From Pseudomonadota bacterium (GTDB taxonomy: Bacteria; Pseudomonadota; Gammaproteobacteria; Burkholderiales; Nitrosomonadaceae), in NCBI GenBank assembly GCA_018240285.1, contig JAFEGA010000004.1, forward strand, positions 1 through 64,000: a stretch of DNA of 64,000 bases. Reading direction: 5' to 3'. A model generated the notes under the pieces. It was not told the origin of the DNA. It made no database searches and saw nothing but the letters and a program-made list of their open reading frames with translations. Every line of letters starts with the position of its first letter. The stretch's first letter is position 1. A program made the position numbers and the translations under genes. Below are positions 17,819 through 24,751 of this stretch, one piece after another.

Positions 17819-20029
17819 TTAAGCAACTTGCGAAAAGGGGGATACCAACTGCAAGCCGCGATACCGAGCACCATTGCTTGTCACTTTCTCAAATTTCCGC
17901 ATTGGTTCCGCCCAGCGAGTTTGAGATACCGGAGTTTCACAACGAGATTTTTTCCAGTTCACGTAGTCGGCATACAGTTCGCTTGATTTTGGGCATTGAC
18001 TTGCTGGTCTATCATCATTGCTCAAAATATTCACCCGTTCCGAGAGCCAAAGCTCAACCGTCGATTGCGATGCAAAATAATCAGCGCTTTCATCTTCTAC
18101 GGCTAGGCAATAGGGGAGTTTTCGACCAGCCTCTAACCATTTCTTGTGCCCTTCCATCAGCCAATGAAGAACATAGGGCATTTCTCTCCTTAAACGTGCG
18201 GGCAATGCTGCATCTTCTCTGCCGTTGAAGTCCGCTGTGAAAGGTACGATTTTGATTCGGCTTTTTATCCCTGTGGCAACTGCTCGCAATTGCGGGCGGT
18301 GGTTACCGTAAATCACGTGCTTATGGGTTCGCCGGAACGTAAAATAATCGCCACGCATGACTCGCGCGCTTAATTCTTTGTCTCCGGTAATTTCGTTAAT
18401 TCTGGCTTCGTTCCAATATTCGCCCTCATTAATTTCTGACGCTAACGCCAACCGGATACCTTGCAAGTTAGCAATTTCGGTAGGATGAGATTCCTGCTTT
18501 TTTGACATGAGCGTGGAAGCAGGTATCTTTCTCGCATAATCGCCTAAAACGTCTTGAATTAGTTCTCCAAGCGTGTTTTTACCGTTACGGCCTTGCCCAA
18601 TGAAAAAAAGCATCCAGTGAGATTCCACGGCGCCTGATAAACACGCTCCCAAAGAAACTTGAATAAATTCAGCAAGTTGCCTATCATTCACGGTAATCTC
18701 GTCAATAAACCGATTGAATACCTCGCCGCTTTCTGGATTGGGCGATACAGTGGTGCATAGTGTTATCCGGGCGGCCGGATTGTGCCTGCGCAGCTTGCTG
18801 GTACGTAAGTCATAAGTGCCATCAGGGGTATTCAACAAGTAATTATCCATGTCGAACTCTTCACCTGTCGTTGAAAATGCCCTGGCGGATCGGCAAAAGT
18901 TCTCTACACCAGCGCAAAAAGAAGACGAACCCATAGTACTCTTACCGGTAACGTTAAGCTCTCTCGATATACATCGGGCAAAATCGAAAGCTTTATCGGT
19001 TCTCTCCAATTTCCAGCGAGAACCATCCCACTCTCGCCAGCATCCCCTTGAATGGTCGTATAGCAGTTTGCCAGCATACCGCTGCTCGAACATGAGCGCT
19101 ACGCCGTCTTGATTTCCGAGTTGGCTTAAAGCCATTTCAACGCTGTTCAGTCCAGCATTGAGCCCGAAGACATTTTCCGGCTTAACCCGTTTAGGGTTAT
19201 CCCAACCGTTGCGTTGCGCTTTGGCAAAGACAGCTTCAAAACCGGTACGCGTAGCGGTAAATCCCGCCCACTTTGCCAAGTCTTCAGGCTTATGCTTGTC
19301 TGAAGTAGCTGACCATTTTGCCCAAAGATTGAAACCGTCGTCACCGAGTGATTTAAGGGCTTGACCGACTGCCACCCATTCGTGATAGTCATCAGCGCAG
19401 ATATGTTGCAATGCTGAGCGCAAATCAGCGATTGTTTCAGCGTTTACTTGGCGTTGGTTGCCGTCGGCAGGATGCTTAACTGGGAATATTTGCGTGATTC
19501 CCTCTACCAAGTCAATCGGTTGGCCTTCGGACTCATAGCATTCGTATTCAGTACCGGCCACACGGCCAAAGTAATACGTTTGACTGAGTGTGAACGATTC
19601 CGGCGCAAGAAGCCCGCCCAGCGCGTCATTCAGCCGGGCGGCAAACTCGCGCCGTTGCTTTGGGCTGTATTCTTTACTGAAGGGCGCAAGAACCCGCCAG
19701 CGCGGCTTTTCGGGGGTATGGCTTGGGGTAGTATAGACAACGCCTTGGATGCCAGCAAAGGTAAGCAAGTTAGCGGCTGTATCCGGCGAAAGAAATACTC
19801 CCCCGTCATAGTCGCCCTCAATGCCAGATACAGTCAGCACATTTGCATCATGGCGAAGCGAACCCTTAGAAGTCGCAACATCCCCGAACGTAGCTAGTTT
19901 TATCAGTGAACAAGCTTCCTTAGTTGGATATTCTTTCGGCTCCCTGCACCATTGAACCAGGTCTGAAAATGTAATATCATGCTTTTGCTGTGTGTGGCCA
20001 AATCGATCTGGAAAGATTGTTATATTCAT
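17819..20029 (-). CDS. P4-type primase/helicase
   Basis: 736 residues and the replication protein of the element. The N-terminal primase-polymerase-like part has DYDGG (Asp73/Asp75) and SHTPEKPRWRVLAPF; a PriCT_2-like module at about 200-265 has DDYHEWVAVGQALKSLG. A D5_N-type region follows, then a superfamily 3 helicase with Walker A GQGRNGKNT (478-486) and ASEINEGEYWNEARINEITG. This is the phage/plasmid P4-family organisation used for autonomous replication of satellites. It overlaps the zinc-binding-like gene by ATGA; the candidate origin lies just beyond its stop codon. Confidence 0.9.
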   Translation of the reverse strand: MNITIFPDRFGHTQQKHDITFSDLVQWCREPKEYPTKEACSLIKLATFGDVATSKGSLRHDANVLTVSGIEGDYDGGVFLSPDTAANLLTFAGIQGVVYTTPSHTPEKPRWRVLAPFSKEYSPKQRREFAARLNDALGGLLAPESFTLSQTYYFGRVAGTEYECYESEGQPIDLVEGITQIFPVKHPADGNQRQVNAETIADLRSALQHICADDYHEWVAVGQALKSLGDDGFNLWAKWSATSDKHKPEDLAKWAGFTATRTGFEAVFAKAQRNGWDNPKRVKPENVFGLNAGLNSVEMALSQLGNQDGVALMFEQRYAGKLLYDHSRGCWREWDGSRWKLERTDKAFDFARCISRELNVTGKSTMGSSSFCAGVENFCRSARAFSTTGEEFDMDNYLLNTPDGTYDLRTSKLRRHNPAARITLCTTVSPNPESGEVFNRFIDEITVNDRQLAEFIQVSLGACLSGAVESHWMLFFIGQGRNGKNTLGELIQDVLGDYARKIPASTLMSKKQESHPTEIANLQGIRLALASEINEGEYWNEARINEITGDKELSARVMRGDYFTFRRTHKHVIYGNHRPQLRAVATGIKSRIKIVPFTADFNGREDAALPARLRREMPYVLHWLMEGHKKWLEAGRKLPYCLAVEDESADYFASQSTVELWLSERVNILSNDDRPASQCPKSSELYADYVNWKKSRCETPVSQTRWAEPMRKFEKVTSNGARYRGLQLVSPFSQVA

Positions 20030-20289
20030 GCTTCACCTCCCGCAGGTGAAGCATGAAGCAACGCCGCTAACTTAGCATCCTTTGCGGCATGGGGAATACC
20101 AGGAAGGCCTTCTGCTTTTAACTTGCGTGCGCAACTCTCGCAAAGAAGATAGCAAGATGTACAGTTGCCGTTTTTGATACCTACAACTGTCTTTGGCTTC
20201 CCGATTCGCGTGAAGGGTTTTTCGCAATTTCCACACTTCGTACGCGCGGTTATAAACTCATACAAAACGTCTTGCAAGGGGTGCTTCAT
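20026..20289 (-). CDS. Small zinc-binding-like protein
   Basis: 87 residues with two CxxC knuckles and further cysteines (CGNCEKPF, then CTSCYLLCESCARK), suggesting one or two bound zinc ions. It overlaps by 4 bp both the preceding 66-aa gene and the following primase gene, so it is translated as part of the replication operon. No named domain recognised; a primase accessory or regulator is a guess. Confidence 0.7.
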   Translation of the reverse strand: MKHPLQDVLYEFITARTKCGNCEKPFTRIGKPKTVVGIKNGNCTSCYLLCESCARKLKAEGLPGIPHAAKDAKLAALLHASPAGGEA

Positions 20290-20486
20290 TCTGCACCTCC
20301 TTGATTATGCTTATCGACGCAAGCGAAAAACTCAGCTTCATCAATCAGAACGCGACGGCCAACACGCTTAAAGGCGCTAGCAAAGCCGTTAGTTTTCGCA
20401 TTGAAGATTAAATGACGCAATCCGCCTTGTGGCGGCCATGAGTGGTGCTTATTCCATTCGGGAACAGGGATTAAGCGATTAGTCAT
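20286..20486 (-). CDS. Small excisionase/HTH-like protein
   Basis: 66 residues. GGLRHLIFNAKTNGFASAFKRVGRRVLIDEAEFFACVD resembles the winged-helix form of element-encoded excisionase-like proteins. The ATG at 20486 lies 2 bp after the AlpA stop, with AGGGGG as ribosome site; a longer frame upstream overlaps alpA and is not supported. Probably a DNA-binding regulator or directionality factor. Confidence 0.6.
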   Translation of the reverse strand: MTNRLIPVPEWNKHHSWPPQGGLRHLIFNAKTNGFASAFKRVGRRVLIDEAEFFACVDKHNQGGAE

Positions 20487-20488
20487 AG

Positions 20489-20713
20489 TTACCCCCTGCT
20501 CTTCGTGATTTGGGCAGTCAGCCAGCCATCCAACTCGGCTTCGACCCATCCGACGGCTTTTGCCCCAACTGATACCGGTTTGGGAAAGGTAGGGTCGTAG
20601 TCGTTGGGGCGCTTCGGATTACGCCGCAACTTGGCGTAGATAGTGGAACGTGATAACCCTGTACGGGCTTCTACCTGCTTACGACGCAAGATAATAAGGG
20701 GGTGTGCTGCCAT
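20489..20713 (-). CDS. AlpA-family transcriptional regulator
   Basis: 74 residues with an AlpA/MerR-like helix-turn-helix: RRKQVEARTGLSRSTIYAKL, then FPKPVSVGAKAVGWVEAELDGWL. In P4-like elements and CP4-57, AlpA-type proteins control integrase or replication genes and act as excisionase. Positioned between the integrase side and the primase operon, as expected for such a switch. A GGAG-like site precedes the ATG. Confidence 0.85.
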   Translation of the reverse strand: MAAHPLIILRRKQVEARTGLSRSTIYAKLRRNPKRPNDYDPTFPKPVSVGAKAVGWVEAELDGWLTAQITKSRG

Positions 20714-20773
20714 TTAGCTTTCTCCTGATGAAGGTGAAGCGTTCCAGTCTTGTTAGGAACGCACAGCAGCATA

Positions 20774-21448
20774 CTATTTGTCTAGTTCATTTCTGGGTAT
20801 CTGGTTATTGCGTGGGATTTGACCAGATATTAACTTTTTGGCTTTTCTGGTAAATCGGGTCGGGATACCTGCTTTCTCGCGTCGCTCAAGTTCTGCTATG
20901 GTAGAAGGGTGATCATGTGGTAAGACTGGAACAAACCTTCCTCCATTTCTGCAACGGTATTGCCAATGCTCAAATTCTCTCCGTCCTTCTGGAGTGTCCA
21001 TTAGCTCTCTGGCGTTTCGAGCATGAGATTCGACTGTATTCGGTGATTTTTTCAGCAAATCTCCAACAATATAATACACTCCGCCTTCATTACAATGTAG
21101 CGGCAAATGTGGAGTTTCTGGTCCAGTAAAATTCGTTAGCCAATAGCACCTCCACATTGAGTCTCTCTTCGGCTGGTTGCCTCGCTTCTTCGGAAAATGA
21201 TTCTTGCCATTAAGAAGCGTCTCAATAATCTGTGCCACATATTTGAGCGTTTCCTTATCTATCTCGGCGTCTGGGGTAGCCCGTACCTGCATAATAAAAT
21301 CTTCTAATCGCGGATCGTTATGCTCACGTTCATCTTTTTTCAAGAGCCTAACTTCGCGCTTCAACCTTTCAATGGGGTCTGCTCTCCTTTTCATAAGCCA
21401 ATCCTCCATAAACTTATTAAATTCTTCGCATTCCTGCTCAGTCATCAC
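20774..21448 (-). CDS. Element protein of unknown function
   Basis: 224 residues beginning at GTG 21448 (or the adjacent ATG at 21445), overlapping the integrase stop codon. Highly charged N-terminal half (RLKREVRLLKKDEREH); middle with TVESHARNARELMDTPEGRREFEHW, suggesting a helical nucleic-acid-binding region; C-terminus with a short duplication QIPRN-NQIPRN. No domain recognised. The overlap with int indicates a shared transcript. Confidence 0.75.
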   Translation of the reverse strand: MMTEQECEEFNKFMEDWLMKRRADPIERLKREVRLLKKDEREHNDPRLEDFIMQVRATPDAEIDKETLKYVAQIIETLLNGKNHFPKKRGNQPKRDSMWRCYWLTNFTGPETPHLPLHCNEGGVYYIVGDLLKKSPNTVESHARNARELMDTPEGRREFEHWQYRCRNGGRFVPVLPHDHPSTIAELERREKAGIPTRFTRKAKKLISGQIPRNNQIPRNELDK

Positions 21449-22560
21449 ACACCCCCGAAAATCTTGGCGCTCATGTTGGCAACCACATTGCTAACATGAC
21501 CGTCTGAAAGGTGGGCATAACGTTTCACCATTGCTAAAGTCTTGTGCCCCATTACCTCGGCAATCTCGGCTAAACTGGCACCATTCATGGCTAAATAAGA
21601 TGCGGTGGTATGGCGTAGGTCATGCCAGCGGAAATTCTCGACCTCAGCCTGTTTTAAGGCTGTAAGCCATGCTTTTTTTAATTCGATTGGTTTTTGTGGA
21701 CATTTCGGAGACGGAAACAGAAGTTGAGAATCGAACCTCCTAACCTTGGCATGGTCACGCACCAATTGAAGCGCCAATCCAACCAAAGGAACGCGCCGCC
21801 GTTCGCCGTTTTTGGTACTGTGCAACACAATTGCGTTTTGCTCCATATGAATCACGCCCCACGCGGATTCGGCAGGCGGATTGGATGGCGTTTTCCAATA
21901 CAAATTCATCAACTCGCCTTGCCTCATGCCAGTCGATAGCGCCAGGATAAAAGCAGGGTAAAGCAGGGGATTTTCTGATTCTCTACAGGCAGTTGTTAGC
22001 CGTTTGCGTTCATCATCATCAAGAAAACGGATTCGACCAGGTGGCAATTCCGGCATTTCGATACGCTTATCCCTCAATGGGGATTGTTCTAACCATTGCC
22101 ATTCATTGACAGCATATTTCAAGACGTTTTGAATCACGCCAAAGTATTTTTTAACCGAGTCAGCCGAAAATGGTTTTCCTGTTTTGCTGGTTTTCTTGGC
22201 TAAGCTGTCTCGGCATTGTGCAAACATCGGGCTTGATAAGTCGGCCATTATATGAACGCCAAGCTCTTCTCTCCACCAAGCTAGAATAGGCCGCCGGTTG
22301 CCTTGTTCTTTGGTGGTGAATTTGACTGGCAATACATCACTAATGTATCGGTCGATAGCATCGGCGAATGTGTGTTTCTTGGCTTCGGTGGTTTTGAAAT
22401 GCTTGCCGTTTCTGATCGCCGACTCAATATCCTGAGTCCATTTTTTGGCATCTGTCAGCCGCTTAAAAGTGGCTGTTTGGCGCGGATAGCCTTTTAACCG
22501 GATTTCAACCGTATAGCTTGGCTTGCCGTATTTGTCAGTGCGTTCTCTGATGGTTGCCAT
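21445..22560 (-). CDS. Tyrosine site-specific integrase
   Basis: 371 residues. An N-terminal arm-binding region (MATIRERTDKYGKPSYTVEI) is followed by a SAM-like core-binding domain and a catalytic domain with Arg in ALSTGMRQGEL, HDLRHTTASYLAM, MGHK, and the nucleophile Tyr in MVKRYAHLSDGHV. The ATG at 22560 has AAGGGG six bases before it, preferred over the upstream frame extension. It integrates the element into tRNA-Arg(CCT); the matching repeats at 16091 and 22700 are its likely arm sites. Confidence 0.95.
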   Translation of the reverse strand: MATIRERTDKYGKPSYTVEIRLKGYPRQTATFKRLTDAKKWTQDIESAIRNGKHFKTTEAKKHTFADAIDRYISDVLPVKFTTKEQGNRRPILAWWREELGVHIMADLSSPMFAQCRDSLAKKTSKTGKPFSADSVKKYFGVIQNVLKYAVNEWQWLEQSPLRDKRIEMPELPPGRIRFLDDDERKRLTTACRESENPLLYPAFILALSTGMRQGELMNLYWKTPSNPPAESAWGVIHMEQNAIVLHSTKNGERRRVPLVGLALQLVRDHAKVRRFDSQLLFPSPKCPQKPIELKKAWLTALKQAEVENFRWHDLRHTTASYLAMNGASLAEIAEVMGHKTLAMVKRYAHLSDGHVSNVVANMSAKIFGGV

Positions 22561-22635
22561 ATAAACCCCTTGGGGCAATGGCGGTATAATTTGCATTAAC
22601 CATTGCTTAACCCTGCTTGTTAAGTAAATCGGCTA

Positions 22636-22668
22636 GGGCTTGAAGATGCTGGTAACACCTTCAAGCCC
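22636..22668. repeat. 10-bp inverted repeat upstream of int
   Basis: GGGCTTGAAG and CTTCAAGCCC with a 13-nt loop, about 75 bp upstream of the integrase start. On the + strand it is followed by a T-rich stretch, so it may terminate incoming + strand transcription or be an operator for int. Confidence 0.45.
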
Positions 22669-22699
22669 GTGTTATTTCTTGGATTTGATTATAAATCTT

Positions 22700-22722
22700 T
22701 GTCGCAATTTTGTCGCACTTAA
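22700..22722 (+). promoter_or_regulatory. Right putative integrase arm-type site
   Basis: Same 23 bp as 16091-16113 (two TGTCGCA boxes 11 bp apart), in the same orientation, 112 bp inside attR. See the left copy. Confidence 0.55.
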
Positions 22723-22833
22723 CTATAAAAACCCACAAATATCAGCCGCGATGAGCAACAACAAAAATATAATAACTTATTGATTCAATAGTCACTGAGT
22801 GTTGCGATATATTGTTGATTTTTGATTTATTCG

Positions 22834-22880
22834 CCCTCCTAAGGGGTAGGTCGCACGTTCGATTCGTGTTCAGGGTGCCA
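22834..22880 (+). repeat. attR: displaced 3' half of tRNA-Arg
   Basis: Copy of the tRNA 3' half from the anticodon loop to CCA with one C-to-T change in the acceptor end. It lacks the 5' half and cannot form a tRNA; it marks the right boundary of the element. Confidence 0.92.
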
Positions 22881-23237
22881 TAATATTAATAAGGTACAGC
22901 GATTAACGCTTGATATTTTTGGCAGTATCTTGTGGATGCGGATATAGGTAAAGTAACAGAAGTGCCACAATTGGTCTTGTCCTGGCGCTTATGTGCCGCA
23001 AGTGCGGTATTTTTTGAAGTCCGGATATGGCAAGAGATCTGCTGGCGAACCGTTGCGGAAAGGATTGACCGCCGCATCATCTGTTTCAGAGAAAACAATT
23101 CTGAAACGGAAAGAGTGCGAATCCAAAATGTAAACACTTCGAGCGTTACAAGTCTAAATACTTTTGCAAACCTGATTTAAACGCTGTAACGCTCTTTGTT
23201 TCAGCGGCTCTATTTGATTAGGCCGCATTGCAATAGC
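22881..23237. other. Intergenic stretch right of the element
   Basis: About 357 bp between attR and the secreted Ala/Pro-rich gene. ORFs of about 82 codons exist on both strands, but neither shows a ribosome site or a recognisable protein. Nothing convincing is seen. Confidence 0.5.
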
Positions 23238-23624
23238 TTATTTCAAGAACTGCTCATCTTTCTTTTCTGCATTTTCTTCTGCAGCTTTTGCGTTATTTCC
23301 ACCATCTTCGGCTAATTTGCTGCCAACATAGCTACCTACTGCTCCACCGACCAATGCTGGCATAACGGATTGCATAAGTGACGGGCTTTGAGCCGCTGCA
23401 GCGGGGGCCGCAGCTGCGGCTGGTTGCGCTGGATTTACATTGGCTGCTTGCGCTTGAGCCGGTGCTGGCGCAGGTTGATTTTGGGTGGTTGTTTGTTTTT
23501 GTGGAGCAGCGGCTGCCGGTTTGGAACTAGACGGCGCTTTTGATACGCTGCCTTTGTTCTTTTTGGCATAGAGGTTAGAACTAAACATCATCGCTATCAG
23601 AACTGCAAAAAGTATTTTTTTCAT
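23238..23624 (-). CDS. Secreted Ala/Pro/Gln-rich protein with glycine-zipper-like segment
   Basis: 128 residues: signal peptide (MKKILFAVLIAMMFSSNLYA), a long disordered Ala/Pro/Gln-rich middle, a short hydrophobic glycine-rich segment (PALVGGAVGSYVGSKL) resembling glycine-zipper membrane motifs, and a charged end. Function unknown; an envelope-associated protein is plausible. Monocistronic on the minus strand. Confidence 0.75.
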   Translation of the reverse strand: MKKILFAVLIAMMFSSNLYAKKNKGSVSKAPSSSKPAAAAPQKQTTTQNQPAPAPAQAQAANVNPAQPAAAAAPAAAAQSPSLMQSVMPALVGGAVGSYVGSKLAEDGGNNAKAAEENAEKKDEQFLK

Positions 23625-23939
23625 CGTATTAAACCTATCGTTAATTATGAATTAAAGTGATAAATCCGATCCGTTGTATCGTCTCAATGCTTTTGGTTGC
23701 CTTGCCGGATACAACTTTATAGATTTGAGGGTGGCATCAAGGCTTTCTTTATTCGTTCCTAAAGCTTTGGGATGCCGGTGCAGCTATGTTTCTCGCGTTA
23801 CTGACCGGTAAACGGTCAACGCGCGCGGCAATTTTGAGAATAATTCCGGATTGTGTCAATCGGTAAGTAAAAGTTTTTCGTGCCTGGCTATCTCAGTTAG
23901 AATGCCGGGACTTAATTTAATTGACGCAGGATTTGCCGG
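23625..23939. other. Divergent intergenic stretch
   Basis: 315 bp upstream of both the Ala/Pro-rich gene (minus) and the 31-codon ORF (plus). Contains a perfect small hairpin TGACCG-GTAAA-CGGTCA near 23800 and a TTAGAAT box near 23895 that could serve the small ORF. No larger gene seen. Confidence 0.4.
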
Positions 23940-24035
23940 ATGACTGATTGGATAGAAATTACGATTTATTCTGTAATTGCATTAATAGCGGGACTGATTG
24001 TCGCGCAGATCATCAATGAGAAGCTTCGCAAATAA
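23940..24035 (+). CDS. 31-aa single-pass membrane miniprotein
   Basis: ATG with an AGGA site about 9 bp upstream. It encodes a short acidic N-terminus (MTDWIE), one hydrophobic helix (ITIYSVIALIAGLIVAQII) and a basic end (NEKLRK). This organisation, with the positive-inside tail, is typical of bacterial membrane miniproteins. Convergent with the ydbL-like gene, 14 bp from its stop. No homologue recognised. Confidence 0.5.
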   Translation: MTDWIEITIYSVIALIAGLIVAQIINEKLRK

Positions 24036-24049
24036 AATTTTCATACCCG

Positions 24050-24409
24050 CTATTTCTTTTTCCACTGCCCGTTGGTTTGAATCCAAGTTCCCGGTGGCAC
24101 CGTGCGAATGATCTCCGCGGCGTAGACTTTTGCTACTTGTTCTATATCAATGCCTTGAGCGGTCGCTTTTTCTTGATAGATGGCTCTGCGCTTGGCGTTA
24201 ATCTCTTCGGCTTCTTCCTGGGCGCCCGGCTCGCGCGCGACGACGTAGCCATTATAACTTTCACCGATGGCGCCGGATGCGCGCAGATTCTCGAGAGAAT
24301 CGGCCCAGGCCGGTAGCGCGGTGAGAATGGTAAGCGTTAGGGCAAGCCAAAGCGCGCGGCTGACTCCCGGCAAAGAATTTTTAACGATCATGTTTGCAAT
24401 ACGCTGCAT
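24050..24409 (-). CDS. ydbL: YdbL-like periplasmic protein (DUF1318)
   Basis: 119 residues with a signal peptide (ending ...LPAWA) and the DUF1318 body: LRASGAIGESYNGYVV, EINAKRRAIYQEKA, and a C-terminal VPPGTWIQTNGQWKKK. The ATG at 24409 has AAGGAG six bases upstream. It is the last gene of a ydbH-ynbE-ydbL operon, the same order as in E. coli, where YdbL is a periplasmic partner of the YdbH-YnbE intermembrane complex. Confidence 0.88.
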   Translation of the reverse strand: MQRIANMIVKNSLPGVSRALWLALTLTILTALPAWADSLENLRASGAIGESYNGYVVAREPGAQEEAEEINAKRRAIYQEKATAQGIDIEQVAKVYAAEIIRTVPPGTWIQTNGQWKKK

Positions 24410-24434
24410 AGTATTCTCCTTATCGCATTGAATA

Positions 24435-24650
24435 TCAGAAGACGTCAGGGTTGGTCGCGATATCTTTTTTCGCCTGTTCTTCAAGCTTAACCCGGACATC
24501 CGCGTCCAGCTTGATGTTGAGATTAATCGTGATCGGTTCCTGTGGTGATTCCACCTTGACTGTCGGCGCGCATGCCGCGATCACCAAGCAGCCAAGAATC
24601 AGGATTACTTTGACTTGCATCGGGTTAGTTTGCTGACCAATTTTGCGCAT
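24435..24650 (-). CDS. ynbE: YnbE-like outer-membrane lipoprotein
   Basis: 71 residues. A hydrophobic leader ends in the lipobox LVIAACAP; the short mature part (PITINLNIKLDADVRVKLEEQA) is typical of the YnbE family. In E. coli YnbE is the outer-membrane lipoprotein that docks with the C-terminus of the AsmA-like protein YdbH. It lies between ydbH and ydbL, as in enterics. AAGGAA precedes the ATG. Confidence 0.85.
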   Translation of the reverse strand: MRKIGQQTNPMQVKVILILGCLVIAACAPTVKVESPQEPITINLNIKLDADVRVKLEEQAKKDIATNPDVF

Positions 24651-24751
24651 GATGGTATTCCTTGTCTGATGGATTTTTGCACCACTTCGGGCTGAAAATC
24701 CGGGTAATAGGTATTTTCGTATTCCTTGTATTTAATTGAACGCAAGTCCGC

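Larger units (their letters stand above)
15997..22880. mobile_element. 6.8-kb satellite-like integrative element in tRNA-Arg(CCT)
   Basis: Bounded by the 47-bp tRNA-derived direct repeats and flanked internally by identical 23-bp arm-type repeats. All recognisable genes lie on the minus strand in a compressed, overlapping row: integrase, 224-aa unknown, AlpA, 66-aa DNA-binding-like, zinc-binding-like, P4-type primase/helicase, DUF5681, 78-aa unknown and a MuF-like protein. There is no portal, capsid, tail, terminase large subunit, lysis or conjugation gene. The content resembles P4-like or PICI-like satellites that hijack a helper phage; this is inference. Its composition is slightly more AT-rich than the flanks. 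The integrase sits beside attR, away from the intact tRNA. Confidence 0.85.

Noticed and set aside
22834..22880. Possible second tRNA-Arg
   Set aside because: Only the 3' half is present, and one acceptor base is changed; it is the attR copy of the attachment site.
22886..23180. About 82-codon ORFs on both strands right of attR
   Set aside because: No ribosome site, no recognisable domain, and mutual overlap.
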